Of a stretch of DNA of 64,000 nucleotides, positions 1 to 10,258 are shown piece by piece. Position 1 is the stretch's first letter; the number at the start of each line of letters is the position of its first letter. The DNA is from Diphasiastrum complanatum (taxonomy: Eukaryota > Streptophyta > Lycopodiopsida > Lycopodiales > Lycopodiaceae), in NCBI GenBank assembly GCA_029204225.1, contig CM055092.1, positions 46,381,486 to 46,445,485 on the forward strand, written 5' to 3'. The notes beneath the pieces are model-generated. The model saw only the letters and a program-made list of their open reading frames with translations. It did not search any database and was not told where the DNA came from. The translations under genes and the position numbers were made by a program.

Positions 1-261
1 CTGTGTGTAAAAATAAACTGAGCTGAAAATACACAGAGAATTTGATTCTCTACTTCATGATGTCATTCGTGAAATACCGACAATGAAAACTTCTATTGGG
101 GAGATAATTATTAAATCTCTCAAGCTATATATAATTTATCGTTGATATGTGTTTTTTTTTGTATTTTTAATCTATTGTCATAGCATGAATAAATTATATA
201 TCATAACATTAATGATTTTCGTTCAATGTCTACAGTTTTTACAACAAAAAAATATTTTTAG

Positions 262-875
262 TTGTGCATGGTTCATCCTGTACAATACAAAGCTCTTTTT
301 TGAGTGGTACAATCGACAAATGGATGTCGATATTGACAAGGTAATATTTTATTTATTTGTTGTTCTTTTCATTCTAATTCTTATTTCTTTAGTTTGATTG
401 TTAGTTATTTACTCATTCACTTGGTTTGTGATGACAGTCATACAATCCCAATGAAGTGTATAGATTGCGGCAAGAGTTGATCAAAACTTTTGTACAAAAT
501 GGCGTAAGTCTTGTGTTTGAGTTTGAGGGTGCTGTAAAGAATGTTGCTTCTGCCTTAACAGCCTTTCAGGTTGCTCAGGATGTAGATCTTATCATATTCG
601 ATCAAAGAGGCATAGAAGTCCTTCCTAATACAAAGGAAGGCGAAATTACAGGATAGGAGATTGTTGTCTTAACAGCTTTTGATACTGATATAGAAAATAA
701 AGATAAACTAACTGAATAGGATTTCAATTGTAAACGTGTATATATTACCATTCATAAAAGGAGATACAATCTTACATGTAAACAACCCATTTTATGAGAT
801 TTTTATTGATATCAATATAGATTCTTATAATCAAGTTGTGTCCATAGTACGATACTAGATTGCAATTCCTCTAGA
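262..875 (+). pseudogene. decayed exon-like coding fragment, product unknown
   Basis: Two exon-like blocks can be joined in phase: a block ending at 340 followed by GTAATA (donor), and a block starting at 438 after GATGACAG (acceptor). Both are open in the same frame across the proposed 97-bp intron. The second block reads SYNPNEVYRLRQELIK and stays open to a TAG at 654-656. After that stop the frame still looks protein-like (to about 720), and a shifted frame is open to about 870, so this is probably a broken gene rather than a short one. The first block may begin at 262 after a TTTTTAG acceptor. I do not recognise the protein family. The splice sites are inferred from consensus only, and no promoter is seen. 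Confidence 0.3.
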
Positions 876-1536
876 TTGATAAAAAACAAAATTCTTGTTT
901 TAATCTTGAGTAATGATGATGGACATGTATTTTCTGATAGTAAATCTCAGTGTTCTTCTATCAGTTGGATAGTTTCGCAAATATCTCTACATTTCATCTC
1001 GAGCTCATGTCTTTTACGTACCTACATAAATTTAACACAAAGTATATTACATTTAGTATAAAGATTATACGAGCAATTTTTGAAGGAACTTATATATAAA
1101 GAATAAAGTGTTTATAGTTACTTACGAGGTTACCATTTGAAATGAATCTGAAGTTTGAAAGTATATCATCTTGTAGGAGCAACAGTTTCTGCATGATGTA
1201 ATTTAGGCTCCAATCTTTTTCCACCTCAACACAAGTAAAAAATGCATCATTGTATATTATTTCAATATTTTTTTGCTAAGAACATCCACTGGCTTCCAAG
1301 TCTTGATCGAATGGCACCCATTTGCTTTTCTATTTGATAGCGAAAGCACATGGAAGACATTTTAATTCTGCATTCTATTTTTCCATCTGATAATAAACTT
1401 CATCCCAACCTTCATCTATAAGTTCAGATAATAAACTATTTGATACATTTTTGCATGCAAACACTGTTGGGATTTTGTGTACATTGACACTTGAAAAAAA
1501 ATTCACAAATATATTTAAAGAAATAAACCAACTTAA

Positions 1537-1862
1537 TCAGACTATTTTTGAACCCGTGCTTATCTTTAATACACTTTTTATATCATTATATAGCTTGCAA
1601 CGAAATGATTTGGATACTGTAGCATCTGGAACAACCCATTCATCACCTTCAAAACTAGGTAATAGAATTGGGACTATTTTTTCAAAAAAAAAAATTATAT
1701 CAGGTATGTACATTGATTTATAAAAAAAGATTCCACAATCAACAAGATCTTTTGCAGTTCTACCTCTATATTGTAATTGTCCAATATTAGTGTGTACCAC
1801 ATCTAACACACCTGCAAGAGATCCACTTGGCTCCCATTCATTTATATTGGATGGATATAAAT
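1537..1862 (-). pseudogene. minus-strand exon-like open frame, product unknown
   Basis: On the minus strand an open frame of about 108 codons begins right after a CTTGTAG acceptor-like site (plus 1863-1869). It reads LYPSNINEWEPSG near its start and runs to a stop at 1537. The composition (W, D, E, P present, no simple repeats) looks more like coding sequence than the AT-rich surroundings. A further exon-like minus patch lies at about 1130-1260. No family is recognised and no start codon is assigned. It could be part of an old gene or transposon. Confidence 0.25.
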
Positions 1863-2740
1863 CTACAAGAGAAAAATGATCAGATTGGCAAGTTTAGTAA
1901 TAGATGATAAGGAATGACAAAAAATCGAAGCATTATAATATATCAATACTCACAATTGTTTTTTTTGTGATTCTGACGGTTGAATCCTTGGACATTTATC
2001 TCAAAATACATATATACATGTTGGACTAAAATTTCAAAAATATATTTTCCTCCTGATGATGTTTAAAAATCCAAAATTAAGATCGAAATGATAGTTTTGT
2101 CCTTTTGCTTTTTTGAAATGTTCCTTTTGATGATGGATGCATTAGAATCCAAGAGCTTTTTTTGAGTATTTTTTTGGCACCCATAATCCATTGTCATCTT
2201 TCTCATTGAAGAGAAGCACAGAGTCGATTGAGGAGCACGGCTTTTTTGATGGCACCATTCGTTATGTGCAGGCCAAAATTTGAGACATTGAACTATGAAT
2301 CTAAAAATATGTGTATGCAAAAATTTGAAACACTGAACTATTTGGCGCTATGAGTTAACTCTAGTTAACCTTGTAAACCATGATTTGACAATCCATTCAC
2401 ATTAATGCTACATCAATTTTCTTATTCCAACCATCTGTCAAATTAATTTTCAATCTTTTTGGGCTCTTCAAGCAGTTATGAGATGTAAGGGCAGGCCTCA
2501 ACATCCAATAGCATTTCCACATGCTGCCTGATGAAACATTTGTATATTTAAAAAAAAATTATTTTATTTATATCTGAGAAAAGCTATGTTATGTAGAAGC
2601 CTAATATCAAGGTTTCTATTGGTCCACATGGCTACGAGAATGAGAAAAAAAAAAGAATAAGGCATCTTTATTAGAGGCCCTCGTTGGGCTCTAAGTTTCT
2701 CTAATGTGGAGTTAACTAGGATTATTTAGAAGTTTAGTAA
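1863..2740. other. AT-rich stretch with no supported gene
   Basis: AT-rich sequence with short open frames only. Nothing in it could be supported as a gene, an RNA gene or a recognisable repeat. Confidence 0.4.
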
Positions 2741-2741
2741 G

Positions 2742-2890
2742 AGATCACTAGTTGGGAGACCGCCATAGTGATGCTAAAGTACACTCCTTTCTAATTAGGA
2801 TACTCTTCTAGTAGGGAGACCACCTTAGAAGAGGATTAAACTAGGATATTCTTCTAGTAGGGAGACCGCCCTAGAAGAGGATTAATCAAC
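2742..2890. repeat. tandem hairpin units with a conserved loop
   Basis: Three successive units share the core GGGAGACC inside a 15-base loop of the form GTWGGGAGACCRCCH, flanked by complementary arms. Unit 0 has arms ATCACTA/TAGTGAT, unit 1 has CTCTTCTA/TAGAAGAG, and unit 2 has TCTTCTA/TAGAAGA. The arm sequence of unit 0 differs from that of units 1 and 2, yet pairing is kept. Units 1 and 2 are about 46 bp apart (from about 2796 and 2842). No known element is recognised. Confidence 0.5.
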
Positions 2891-3769
2891 CAATAGAACC
2901 ATGATCTGAGTATCTTACCCGTACTTACCCTACACAACGACCTTTAGGATCATTTGTAACTCTAGTAGTTGGGGAAACTAAAACTACAACAGATACTCTC
3001 ATCACCCAACCTACAGGATGACAAAGCCATGGGCATGATTTTTTCTGATCTTAGTAATGTGCACCACTTGCCCCCATCTTTCAATGCTCAGGACAATGGA
3101 TAATCCAAGAAGTTGTTGCATGATGAGAATTTCAAGTTGCAAACCAGTAAGAGAACAAGAGTCTCGTGTTGTATATCCACATACAAAGGCCTAATGGCTA
3201 TGGAGAGCATATGTTTGGATCTATCAATGGCATGATTGTGGTTGGGATGACAGGTGTTCGAACTGTATACTTGAAAAGCTACTCCGTCAAGTTGGGAGTG
3301 ATTGTCCATCATCTTTTCCGTGGAAATGGATTGGCTACTTACTCAACCAAGAAGCTAGAAACATCAACTACATTATCTACAACAATATCATCTATTAATT
3401 TAAGAGAGAGTAGAATAACAATAAACCTAAACTGAAAATAAATTAGCACCTACAAGAACAAGACATATATCATGAATAAAAAGTTGTAGAAGGAGCCCAC
3501 ATTGCTAAAACTACCCCACAAAACTCCTCAAAGTCATTCTCTAGAAGACTCACAAGTATTTGAAAAGGTGCGATGCAAATTAGTGTGACAACATGACTGA
3601 AGAAATCTAAAAGACTAGAGATTCTATTTATGTAAAACTTTGAACTACAAGGAGCTGTGTACTCCTTTACACATGAAATTTGTAGAAAACTTTCTCCCGC
3701 TTGCGGCACATGCTTTGTCTCTTGGTAGTGTGCATTGTTTCATGCGCATTGTTAATATACTATGTGAAG
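2891..3769. other. unannotated stretch, no supported gene
   Basis: Short open frames occur on both strands (for example around 3166-3435), but none has a recognisable domain or splice context. I see no repeat or RNA gene that I can support. Confidence 0.35.
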
Positions 3770-4668
3770 AAAATTAGATCCAAAGACCTAATTATGCCCT
3801 TTGATCTTTGGCTTAGAGGAGAGCACATCTAGCATCATTACAACTGTAGAAATCATGCATCAACTACACATAGAAGATGAAATCTCAATAAGAACTTGTC
3901 AAAATCACTTATTGATGATAATTTACTATTCTTGTCCATACAATGGCCGTACTACAACAATACTCACACATGAGAACTTATACATATACGAAAAATAGCA
4001 TTCTATACACAAAAAGAGATTGATGTAGAACCAAAAGAGATATCTTCCATAAGAATGAATGAGAGAAGGAGAGAGATTATTTTCTCCAACACCTGTATGT
4101 CTATTTACAGCATCCTCCTGGATGCTCTTAGTAAAGCTTATTAGCTTATGGAAGGTTCTAGATCTCTTCCAAACCCTAGATCTATCATGACTAGATTCAA
4201 TGCATCTCTAGTAACCTATTAGAGTTGGTCCAAAATCGACCTTATCAACTTGCCTAAGTTGAAAAAAATAGTAAATCCTATTCTCAGGCCTTATTAACTT
4301 TAGAAAGTCTATCTCTAAGTGCAAAATGCATATTGGCTTCAAAATTGCCAAATAAACTCAATATGAATAATCATAAACTAGTTGACAATTTCTCACACTC
4401 TCTCTTCAACTAATTTTATCACACAACTTTGATCTAACTTTAGAATGATCTTCATCCTAAGTATAGACCTTATTTCTATGGTTTTAATGTAACTTTCATA
4501 ATTGATACAAAGAATAGCATCCACATTGGATGCTTATTTCTTACATCAATTTTACATATTAAGATGTAACTAGAATATGAAAAAATGTAAATGCAATGAT
4601 TCCTCCATGCTTCCAACTTTGAACTCTATAGAAAATAGCAGCAAACAAACAATAAATGTAAGTAATCA
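3770..4668 (-). mobile_element. old copia fragment: LTR plus 3' internal end (C family)
   Basis: This stretch is a diverged copy of sequence at 23495-24393. The LTR part (about 3770-4396) ends with the same TCTCACA and is followed by a polypurine tract when read on the minus strand (plus 4397-4409). It is followed by the same 3' internal region, which runs to about 4668, where similarity stops at the same motif (AATAAATGTRAGT) as in the nested copy. Shared words include the GATCTTCATCCTAAGTATAGA stretch. The left LTR boundary is approximate because of divergence. No coding domain remains. Confidence 0.6.
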
Positions 4669-5025
4669 ACCAATGCTTGCATGTCTCCTCCATCTTTGGC
4701 CTTCCTTGATATGTCTCCACCATGAAAATCTAGGAATGAGCATCCATTGTCATCTTTCCACAAGATATCATCATTACTTGATGACTTGACCATGAATGAG
4801 TGACATAATGAGCCTCCCTTAGCTTCATTTCCATCAACAAAACTAGCCAAAAATTCTAGTACAACTCCAACATGAATATGATGCAAAACAATGTAACCTA
4901 GTTTCACCATATCTTGACAATTTGCACACATTCACATGAAATTGCTCAAACATGTTATGTGTTTGTAGCACCCACCCCTTGGTGGATAAAAGACGAGACA
5001 GTTCCAAAGACGACCACGACCCCCT

Positions 5026-5382
5026 GACGCTGAAGACATTCCAGCTAGGGACGTTAGGCTGGTTCTCCTCGATATAAATGGAGTGTTGTTAAACACTTAC
5101 GAACATATCCGAATGGCCCTTTTGTAAAATGCTTCAAGAGAAATGTAATCCGAGTGCACTGAACACTACTATTGTTTTTAGAGGCCCGAGGCTAATGTGT
5201 TTTTGCAAAAACTAGCCGAGGCGGGAGTGCAAATCATTATATGGAGCAGCATGAGACATTCAAAGGTCATGAAAATACTGTGTACCTGCTTTTGTGAAGA
5301 AATGCAACAAAGAATTTTCAAAGGTAGCTCAACATTTAACATATTAACACTTGTGATCACATTGTCATCTCGAGATTATTAA
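5026..5382 (+). pseudogene. FCP1/NIF-like phosphatase domain fragment (broken)
   Basis: A single frame (5026, continuing to 5382) contains two hallmarks of the HAD-type FCP1/NLI-interacting-factor domain. The first is RLVLLDINGVLLN (the D-x-[DN]-G-x-L motif I region). About 50 codons later comes RPEANVFLQKLAEAGVQ followed by IIIWSSM, the RPG...FL...WSS segment typical of the family. Members dephosphorylate phosphoserine, including in the Pol II C-terminal domain. Here the frame is interrupted by three stops between the two blocks (within about 5128-5180), motif I has N where catalysis usually needs a second D, and the C-terminal half is missing. It is therefore a gene fragment, possibly carried here by a transposon, with decayed copia DNA on both sides. 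The identification rests on motif recognition only. Confidence 0.5.
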
Positions 5383-5633
5383 AGCATATGAGCTCAATTA
5401 ACTCACAACAATCTATTCAGCAATACCCAAGTTTCTAAGTTAAGAAAACTTAAGACAAAGTTTCTAATCCTAAGTTTCTTAAGTCTAAGTTCTAAATCTA
5501 AGTTTAAGTTATTTTCTTACTTTAAGCTTCTACTCATGGACTTACAAAATACATGTCATGGCAGAAGTTTATTGACAGATACTCATACTTGGACTTACAA
5601 AACACATGCCACGGAGTTTTATTTCTCTCTTTT

Positions 5634-6394
5634 TTATTTTTGTTCCGTGTTAGCACAATTGCTAACAATCAGTCTTTGGGCACATATCCTTTGAAAGTTT
5701 GGATCTTGGGTCCATAGGGAGTCTATTGGCTTGCAATTTTCCATGCCATACCTGTAGAGTACACTGGTTAGATACCTTAATGTGATACTTCTCTTTGCTC
5801 TGTCTTTTGTTATCTTGATTCCCAGAAGTAGTGCACAGGGCCTGAATAGGCATTTCGAATTCCTTCGACAAAAGAGTTTCGTCTCATGATGCAATTGATT
5901 CAAATTGCTGATGTTCAGTGAGTCATCAACATATAGAGCTATTATGACATATCTTGATCCTCTGTGTTTGAGATAAATATTAGAGTCACAACAGAGTTTG
6001 GGATGAACTCAAGTTGCAACAAGAATCGGTAATTCTATCAAACCAAGCTTTTGGAACTTGCTTTAGCCCATAAAGAGCTTTATGCAGCTTACATACTTTG
6101 TGTTCTTGGCCTTGAAGGACATAATTGATAGATATAAATGTCTTCTTGTATGTATCCATTCAGAAAGGCAGTCTGAACATCCATCTAGTGTACTTCCAGA
6201 TCTTCAGTAGTTGTGAAGATGAATAAAGATCGAATTGACTGAAGTCTTACGACTGGATTGTATGTCTCAGTGTAGTCAATCCCATAGGTTTGTTCGTAAC
6301 CTTTGACAACTAGACGAGCTTTCCATCTAGCTGTTGAGCCATCTGGATTGAGCTTCATCTTGAAGATCCACTTAGTGTCGATGAATAATGGCAC
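5634..6394 (-). pseudogene. copia reverse transcriptase remnants (element A)
   Basis: The minus strand encodes TKWIFKMKLNPDGSTARWKA and then LVVKGYEQTYGIDYTETYNP, the start of the copia reverse transcriptase. Further on come an [17 protein letters not shown] block, an ALYVDD catalytic motif in a shifted frame near 5925-5945, and a LGIKITKDRAKRSITL block that marks the end of the RT domain (5634-5903). Stops and frame changes separate the blocks. RNase H is not visible, so the 3' end of the element is truncated near 5640. Confidence 0.75.
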
Positions 6395-6407
6395 ACTATG
6401 ATCATAC

Positions 6408-6764
6408 TGTCGTAAAACGTGGGGATGACCGACAGCTGAAGCTCAAAGCTTTGAGCGTAGGCATGTAGGAATGGAAATGCAACAGTTAGCAGGGGAAATA
6501 TTCAAGAAGAATGATTCATACAGAATTGCACAAATGAACAATACAATAGTGAGACAAAAATTGCACTATGATTAATATCAATAGTGAGTACAATGGCTTG
6601 AAGTAATAATTTCAGCTTGCTAAGCGTGATAACATAGGCTATGTTAACACCACTTTTTATTAACTCATACATAGCTTGATTCAGGTAGTATATATATCTA
6701 CAAGTGTCTTAAAAAATATCTTACGAGCATTGAATGCTATTTATACCAGTCTTTGTATAGTACA
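6408..6764 (-). repeat. LTR copy, element A (inner)
   Basis: This direct repeat of 8252-8626 has the same orientation and starts TGTCGTAAAAC on the plus strand. It lies between the pre-integrase block and the reverse transcriptase block. It could be the 3' LTR of an internally deleted derivative whose other LTR is at 8252-8626. No target duplication was found: the flanks are CATAC on the left, and ACTTT beside this copy or TTGGT beyond the outer copy on the right. Confidence 0.7.
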
Positions 6765-7040
6765 ACTTTCTCATGGAGAAGTTGGCTTGCTGACAGAAGG
6801 CAAATCTTGTACTAGACCTTGAGAAGACATTTGCTGAATACTATTGAGATTAAGATGGCCAAGTTTAAAATGCCATAGCATATCAGTTGATTCAGAAGTG
6901 ACTATGTGAAGAGCTTGACTATTAGAAGAGTAGCAATGGATGAGTTTCTAAAGATAGCTGCTTCTTTGTTCGTAGGCTAGAACCTTCCAGGATTTGTCAA
7001 GAATTGTGCAGCCTTCTGTATCGAATTCGACCATTCGTCC

Positions 7041-7274
7041 TTAATCAGTGATTCCGCTAACTGAGAATAGATTCTTGGTCAGATTTGGAATGTGAAAAAC
7101 ATTGGACAACAATTTGACTTCACCTCTTTTGAATTCAACTCCGACTGTTCCTTCACCTTCGATTAAATGTGATGAGTTGTCTCCAAGTTGTACAAAACTT
7201 GAGAGTGGGTGAATGACTTTGAACCAATTGCGATGGTGAGCCATGTGCTGAGTTGCTCCGTAATCTAGATACAT
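7041..7274 (-). pseudogene. copia protease fragment (element A)
   Basis: The minus-strand frame reads YLDYGATQHMAHHRNWF, matching the copia retropepsin motif D-S/T-G-A-T-x-H-M, but the serine or threonine of the active-site triplet is tyrosine here. The frame continues through LGDNSSHLIEGEGTV and NVFHIPNLTKNLFSVSGI, typical of the domain. Just upstream (7417-7459) a CX2CX4HX4C zinc knuckle carries an in-frame stop. Activity is unlikely. Confidence 0.75.
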
Positions 7275-7802
7275 GAATCAATATCCTCTTGTTCTCCTAC
7301 TTTGGTCATGAAAGTTGTTTCATCTTCTTCTTGTTGCTGATTTGAGTGACTGGTTGTAGCACTATGTACTTGTTGTTGGAACTGCTTCTTCTTTTTGTTG
7401 GTGTATTTCAAAGTTCGGCAGTCCTTGATTTCGTGGCCAGTCCTCTTACATTACCTGCAGAAGAGTTTCTGCACTGGTTGGAATGATGAAGAGCTTCAAT
7501 CTGATACTGAACCGGAATTTGGTGCATGTTGTTGTTCTTGTCAGTATAACCTGACTTTGTAGATCTCTTGGATCTAAACTTCTGATTTTTCGAATATAGA
7601 GCTTGAGGTGAGGTGCTCCTTGGTAGAAATTGCTATTACCCAATTTTCGTAAGCTTCAAGTAGACTCGATAATAGAGTCATGAGTGCATCGGAATATTCT
7701 ATGACTGAGTCAGTTGTAGTGATCTACTCCATAAGATTTTTGAACATGTTGAGATGACCCAAAACACTTTCCGCATCAAACATCCTCAAGGTGAAGAATT
7801 TC

Positions 7803-8108
7803 TTAAGTAACATCCCTAATATCATAGAGAGTTGCTAGGATGTCCCATGCATCCTTAGCAGTTTGAGCAGCACGTATGTGGCTGATCTGAGTATCCTTGA
7901 TGTTGAGGGTGATCATGGCAAATGCTTTGCCATCTCTCAATCTCCACTTGGTGATGCTGGCTACATCTCCCTCTGATTTGAGCTCTGGGCCATCAACGGT
8001 GTCCCACAGTTCTTTGGCTAGAAGTATAACCTTCATCTTGAATTTCCAGAGATGGTAGTTATCTCCATCGAGTTTGTCAATGAGAGATGAACTAGATGAT
8101 GGATCCAA
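7803..8108 (-). pseudogene. copia gag N-terminal fragment (element A)
   Basis: A 101-codon open frame starts with ATG and reads MDPSSSSSLIDKLDGDNYHL, then WKFKMKVILLAKELWD, the N-terminal copia gag block. It continues through KAWDILATLYD-like sequence and stops at 7803. It lies about 130 bp downstream (minus sense) of the primer binding site, as expected for gag. The rest of gag is in other frames. Confidence 0.75.
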
Positions 8109-8239
8109 TCTGGTTGAACGAGATCGTTGGTAGAAACAACGATTGTCAGAATATTGTAGGCTACGTGTTTGTTAGAGAGACTTCTTGGTAGAAACAATAA
8201 TGATAATCCGCAGTAGAAATGCAGATTACTGAAATGCCC

Positions 8240-8251
8240 GCTCTAATACCA
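8240..8251 (-). promoter_or_regulatory. retrotransposon primer binding site (initiator tRNA-Met)
   Basis: The minus strand reads TGGTATTAGAGC directly after the LTR end (ACGACA). This is one change from the usual TGGTATCAGAGC complementary to the 3' end of initiator tRNA-Met. Confidence 0.8.
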
Positions 8252-8626
8252 TGTCGTAAAACATGGGGATGACCGGCAGCGGAAGCTCGAAGCTTTGAGT
8301 GTAGGCGTGTAGGAACGGAAACGCAACAGTTAGCAGCAGAAATAATAAAAAAGAATGAATCATACAAAATTGCACAAATGAACAATACAATAGTGAGACA
8401 AAAATTGCACTCTGATTAATATCAACAGTGAGTACAATGGCTTCAAGTAATAACTTCAGCTTGTTGAGCGTGATAACGCTGGCTACATAAGAACTTTGAT
8501 TGTGTTAAGATAGCACTTTTTATTAACTTATACATAGCTTGATTCAGCTAGTATATATTTACAAGTGTCTTCAAAAATATCTTACGAGCATTGAATGCTA
8601 TTTACACCAGTCTTTGTATATGTACG
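8252..8626 (-). repeat. 5' LTR, element A
   Basis: The inner end is TGTCGTAAAAC (plus strand), abutting the primer binding site. The outer end is set by similarity to the copy at 6408-6764: GTATATGTACG here against GTATAGTACA there, so the terminal base of the usual CA appears mutated to G. Confidence 0.7.
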
Positions 8627-9799
8627 TTGGTGACCGCCCTTGGGATATTTGGTTGTCCAAGCTGTTTTTAGGGTTGATGATAAGTTGGCGACGTCGGTCC
8701 GCCACTATTGAAAAACCCAAAAAACCTGAAGGTGCCCTTAGACTGAAAGTATGTAAATTCCGAAGGTGTAAAAAATCCTGAAGATGCCTCTAGAGCGAAG
8801 GCAGTAAAAATGTGAAAAAGACGAAGGTGGGCCTGAAATGGATTCTAAGACATTCTGGCCACTGTGTCACAAAAAGGCAAAAAAGACGAAGGTGCCCAAA
8901 AAATGATTAAGGCACAAAAATATCAAAGGTAAAAAATGCAAAGGTCCGAAACATGTAGTCGGCCTTCAGTTTTTAGAGTGCTCATTACTTGAATGATTTG
9001 TTAAGGCTGAGCATAAGAAATCTAACACTTACTAGCTAGCTATAGATTAAATAACTATCTCTGTTCTTTGAATGACTTCACTCTCTCGGATATCTCTAAT
9101 TCTGAGGAATTAGATAACGTAGACACAATGGAGTTCGCGTCGGAACTCTGATTCACTCTTGTAAGATCTCATCATATGTTCATCACAAGTTATTGTCTCG
9201 TGAGTTGCCGTTATGTATATATACATGGAACAGTTACAATGACTGTGTGGGCAACGAGCCTGAAGCAGCGCAGTTACTAAAAGTGTTAAAATGTATTGTG
9301 ACGTGGTCTGCGTTTGGACAGGGCAGTGTGTGTGGATGACGTGGATCTCGAATTCGAAGACTTTGAGTTCGTAGGTGATCGAAGAGGATGTAGTCGAAGA
9401 TCTCGAACTCAAAGAGTTCATCGTCGATCCCGCTTTTGCTTCAATTGATTGATTGCACAGACATTCAATTTCAGTGAGTAAGACTACAAAGTTGTTGTAG
9501 AGAGAGAGTGTGTGTGTGTGTATATTTACGTGCTCAGGACAAACTCGAATAATTCATGTTCTAATGACTCGAAATCGAATGATGCTAATTCTGGTGAGTT
9601 GGAGTGATGCTTAATTCCAACATAGCAGGCTAAGGTGAGGTGTTCACTAGGGTTGAGAAAAAAAACTTTGCCAAGGCATATGAATGAATGGCCATGCCCA
9701 TTGCCTAAGCCTAGGGATTCTTCCCATGAAGCACCCGGCCTTGTATTGATGTAATCAGTGGGATGAACCTCTTCCAGACCGGGTGAGATTCAACGTTGC
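8627..9799. other. intergenic, no supported gene
   Basis: The first 350 bp repeat short words such as CCGAAGGTG and AAGACGAAGGTG in a loose, non-periodic way. The same words in opposite sense recur at about 15940-16240. From 9500 there is a short (GT)n tract. The 103-codon minus frame at 9110-9421 has no recognisable domain. Confidence 0.4.
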
Positions 9800-9919
9800 A
9801 TGCTATCCTCTGCCTCATCGCGATCCTGTCACAATTTGGAATGTGAATCTGGTGGTAGAACCTCAGTGTTGCAATCATTATTGCCCAAATGGCCAGGCAC
9901 TAAGGCCGACCCGAGGAGG

Positions 9920-10258
9920 CTAAGAGAGCGTGGAGCTAAGGGAGCTGGGAAGCTCGACCCAACGGATGGGATCAGAGCATCGCGGGTCCACGTGAAGTGG
10001 GCATTCCTCCCTGCCATTTCGTATTTGATATCAAGCGGGCCGGGTTTTGCAAATGCAAGGAGGCCCTTTGAAAGACAAAAACTAAGGGGGCGTGGAGCTA
10101 AGGGAGCTGGGAAGCTCGACCTGGCGAATGGGATGAGAGCGTCATGGGTCCACGTGAAGTGGGCATCCCTCCCTGCCATCTCGTTCTTGATGTTAATACT
10201 TGATGTTAAGAACTTGGCGGGTTTTGCACATGCAAAGAGGCCCTTAGAAAAACAAAAA
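9920..10258 (+). promoter_or_regulatory. tandemly duplicated upstream module with G-boxes
   Basis: Two copies of a GC-rich module lie head to tail: 9920-10080 and 10082-10258. They share GCGTGGAGCTAAGGGAGCTG, then GTCCACGTGAAGTGGGCAT, then GGGTTTTGCA-ATGCAA. Each contains one CACGTG G-box (9989-9994 and 10151-10156) in the ABRE-like context CCACGTGA. Copy 2 has an extra short internal repeat (TTGATGTTAA). The module lies 1.3-1.7 kb upstream of the HD-Zip start codon and just ahead of a CT-rich GC-rich stretch that may be the transcribed leader. Class I HD-Zip genes are often controlled by abscisic acid or light, which fits G-box or ABRE sites, but control here is inferred. Confidence 0.55.

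Larger units (their letters stand above)
5634..8626 (-). mobile_element. degenerate Ty1/copia element A
   Basis: Reading on the minus strand the order is: LTR (8252-8626), primer binding site (8240-8251), gag (8108-7803), CCHC zinc knuckle (about 7459-7417, with a stop inside), protease (7274-7041), GAG-pre-integrase (about 6905-6770), a second LTR copy (6764-6408), then reverse transcriptase remnants (6394-5640). The integrase core is missing. Domain order and sequence are those of Ty1/copia. Many stops and frameshifts make it non-functional. The reverse transcriptase piece may be the tail of the same insertion or of an older element disrupted by an internally deleted copy with an LTR at each end. 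Confidence 0.8.

Noticed and set aside
3166-3435. 89-codon plus frame
   Set aside because: Overlaps an equal minus frame, no domain, no coding-like neighbours.
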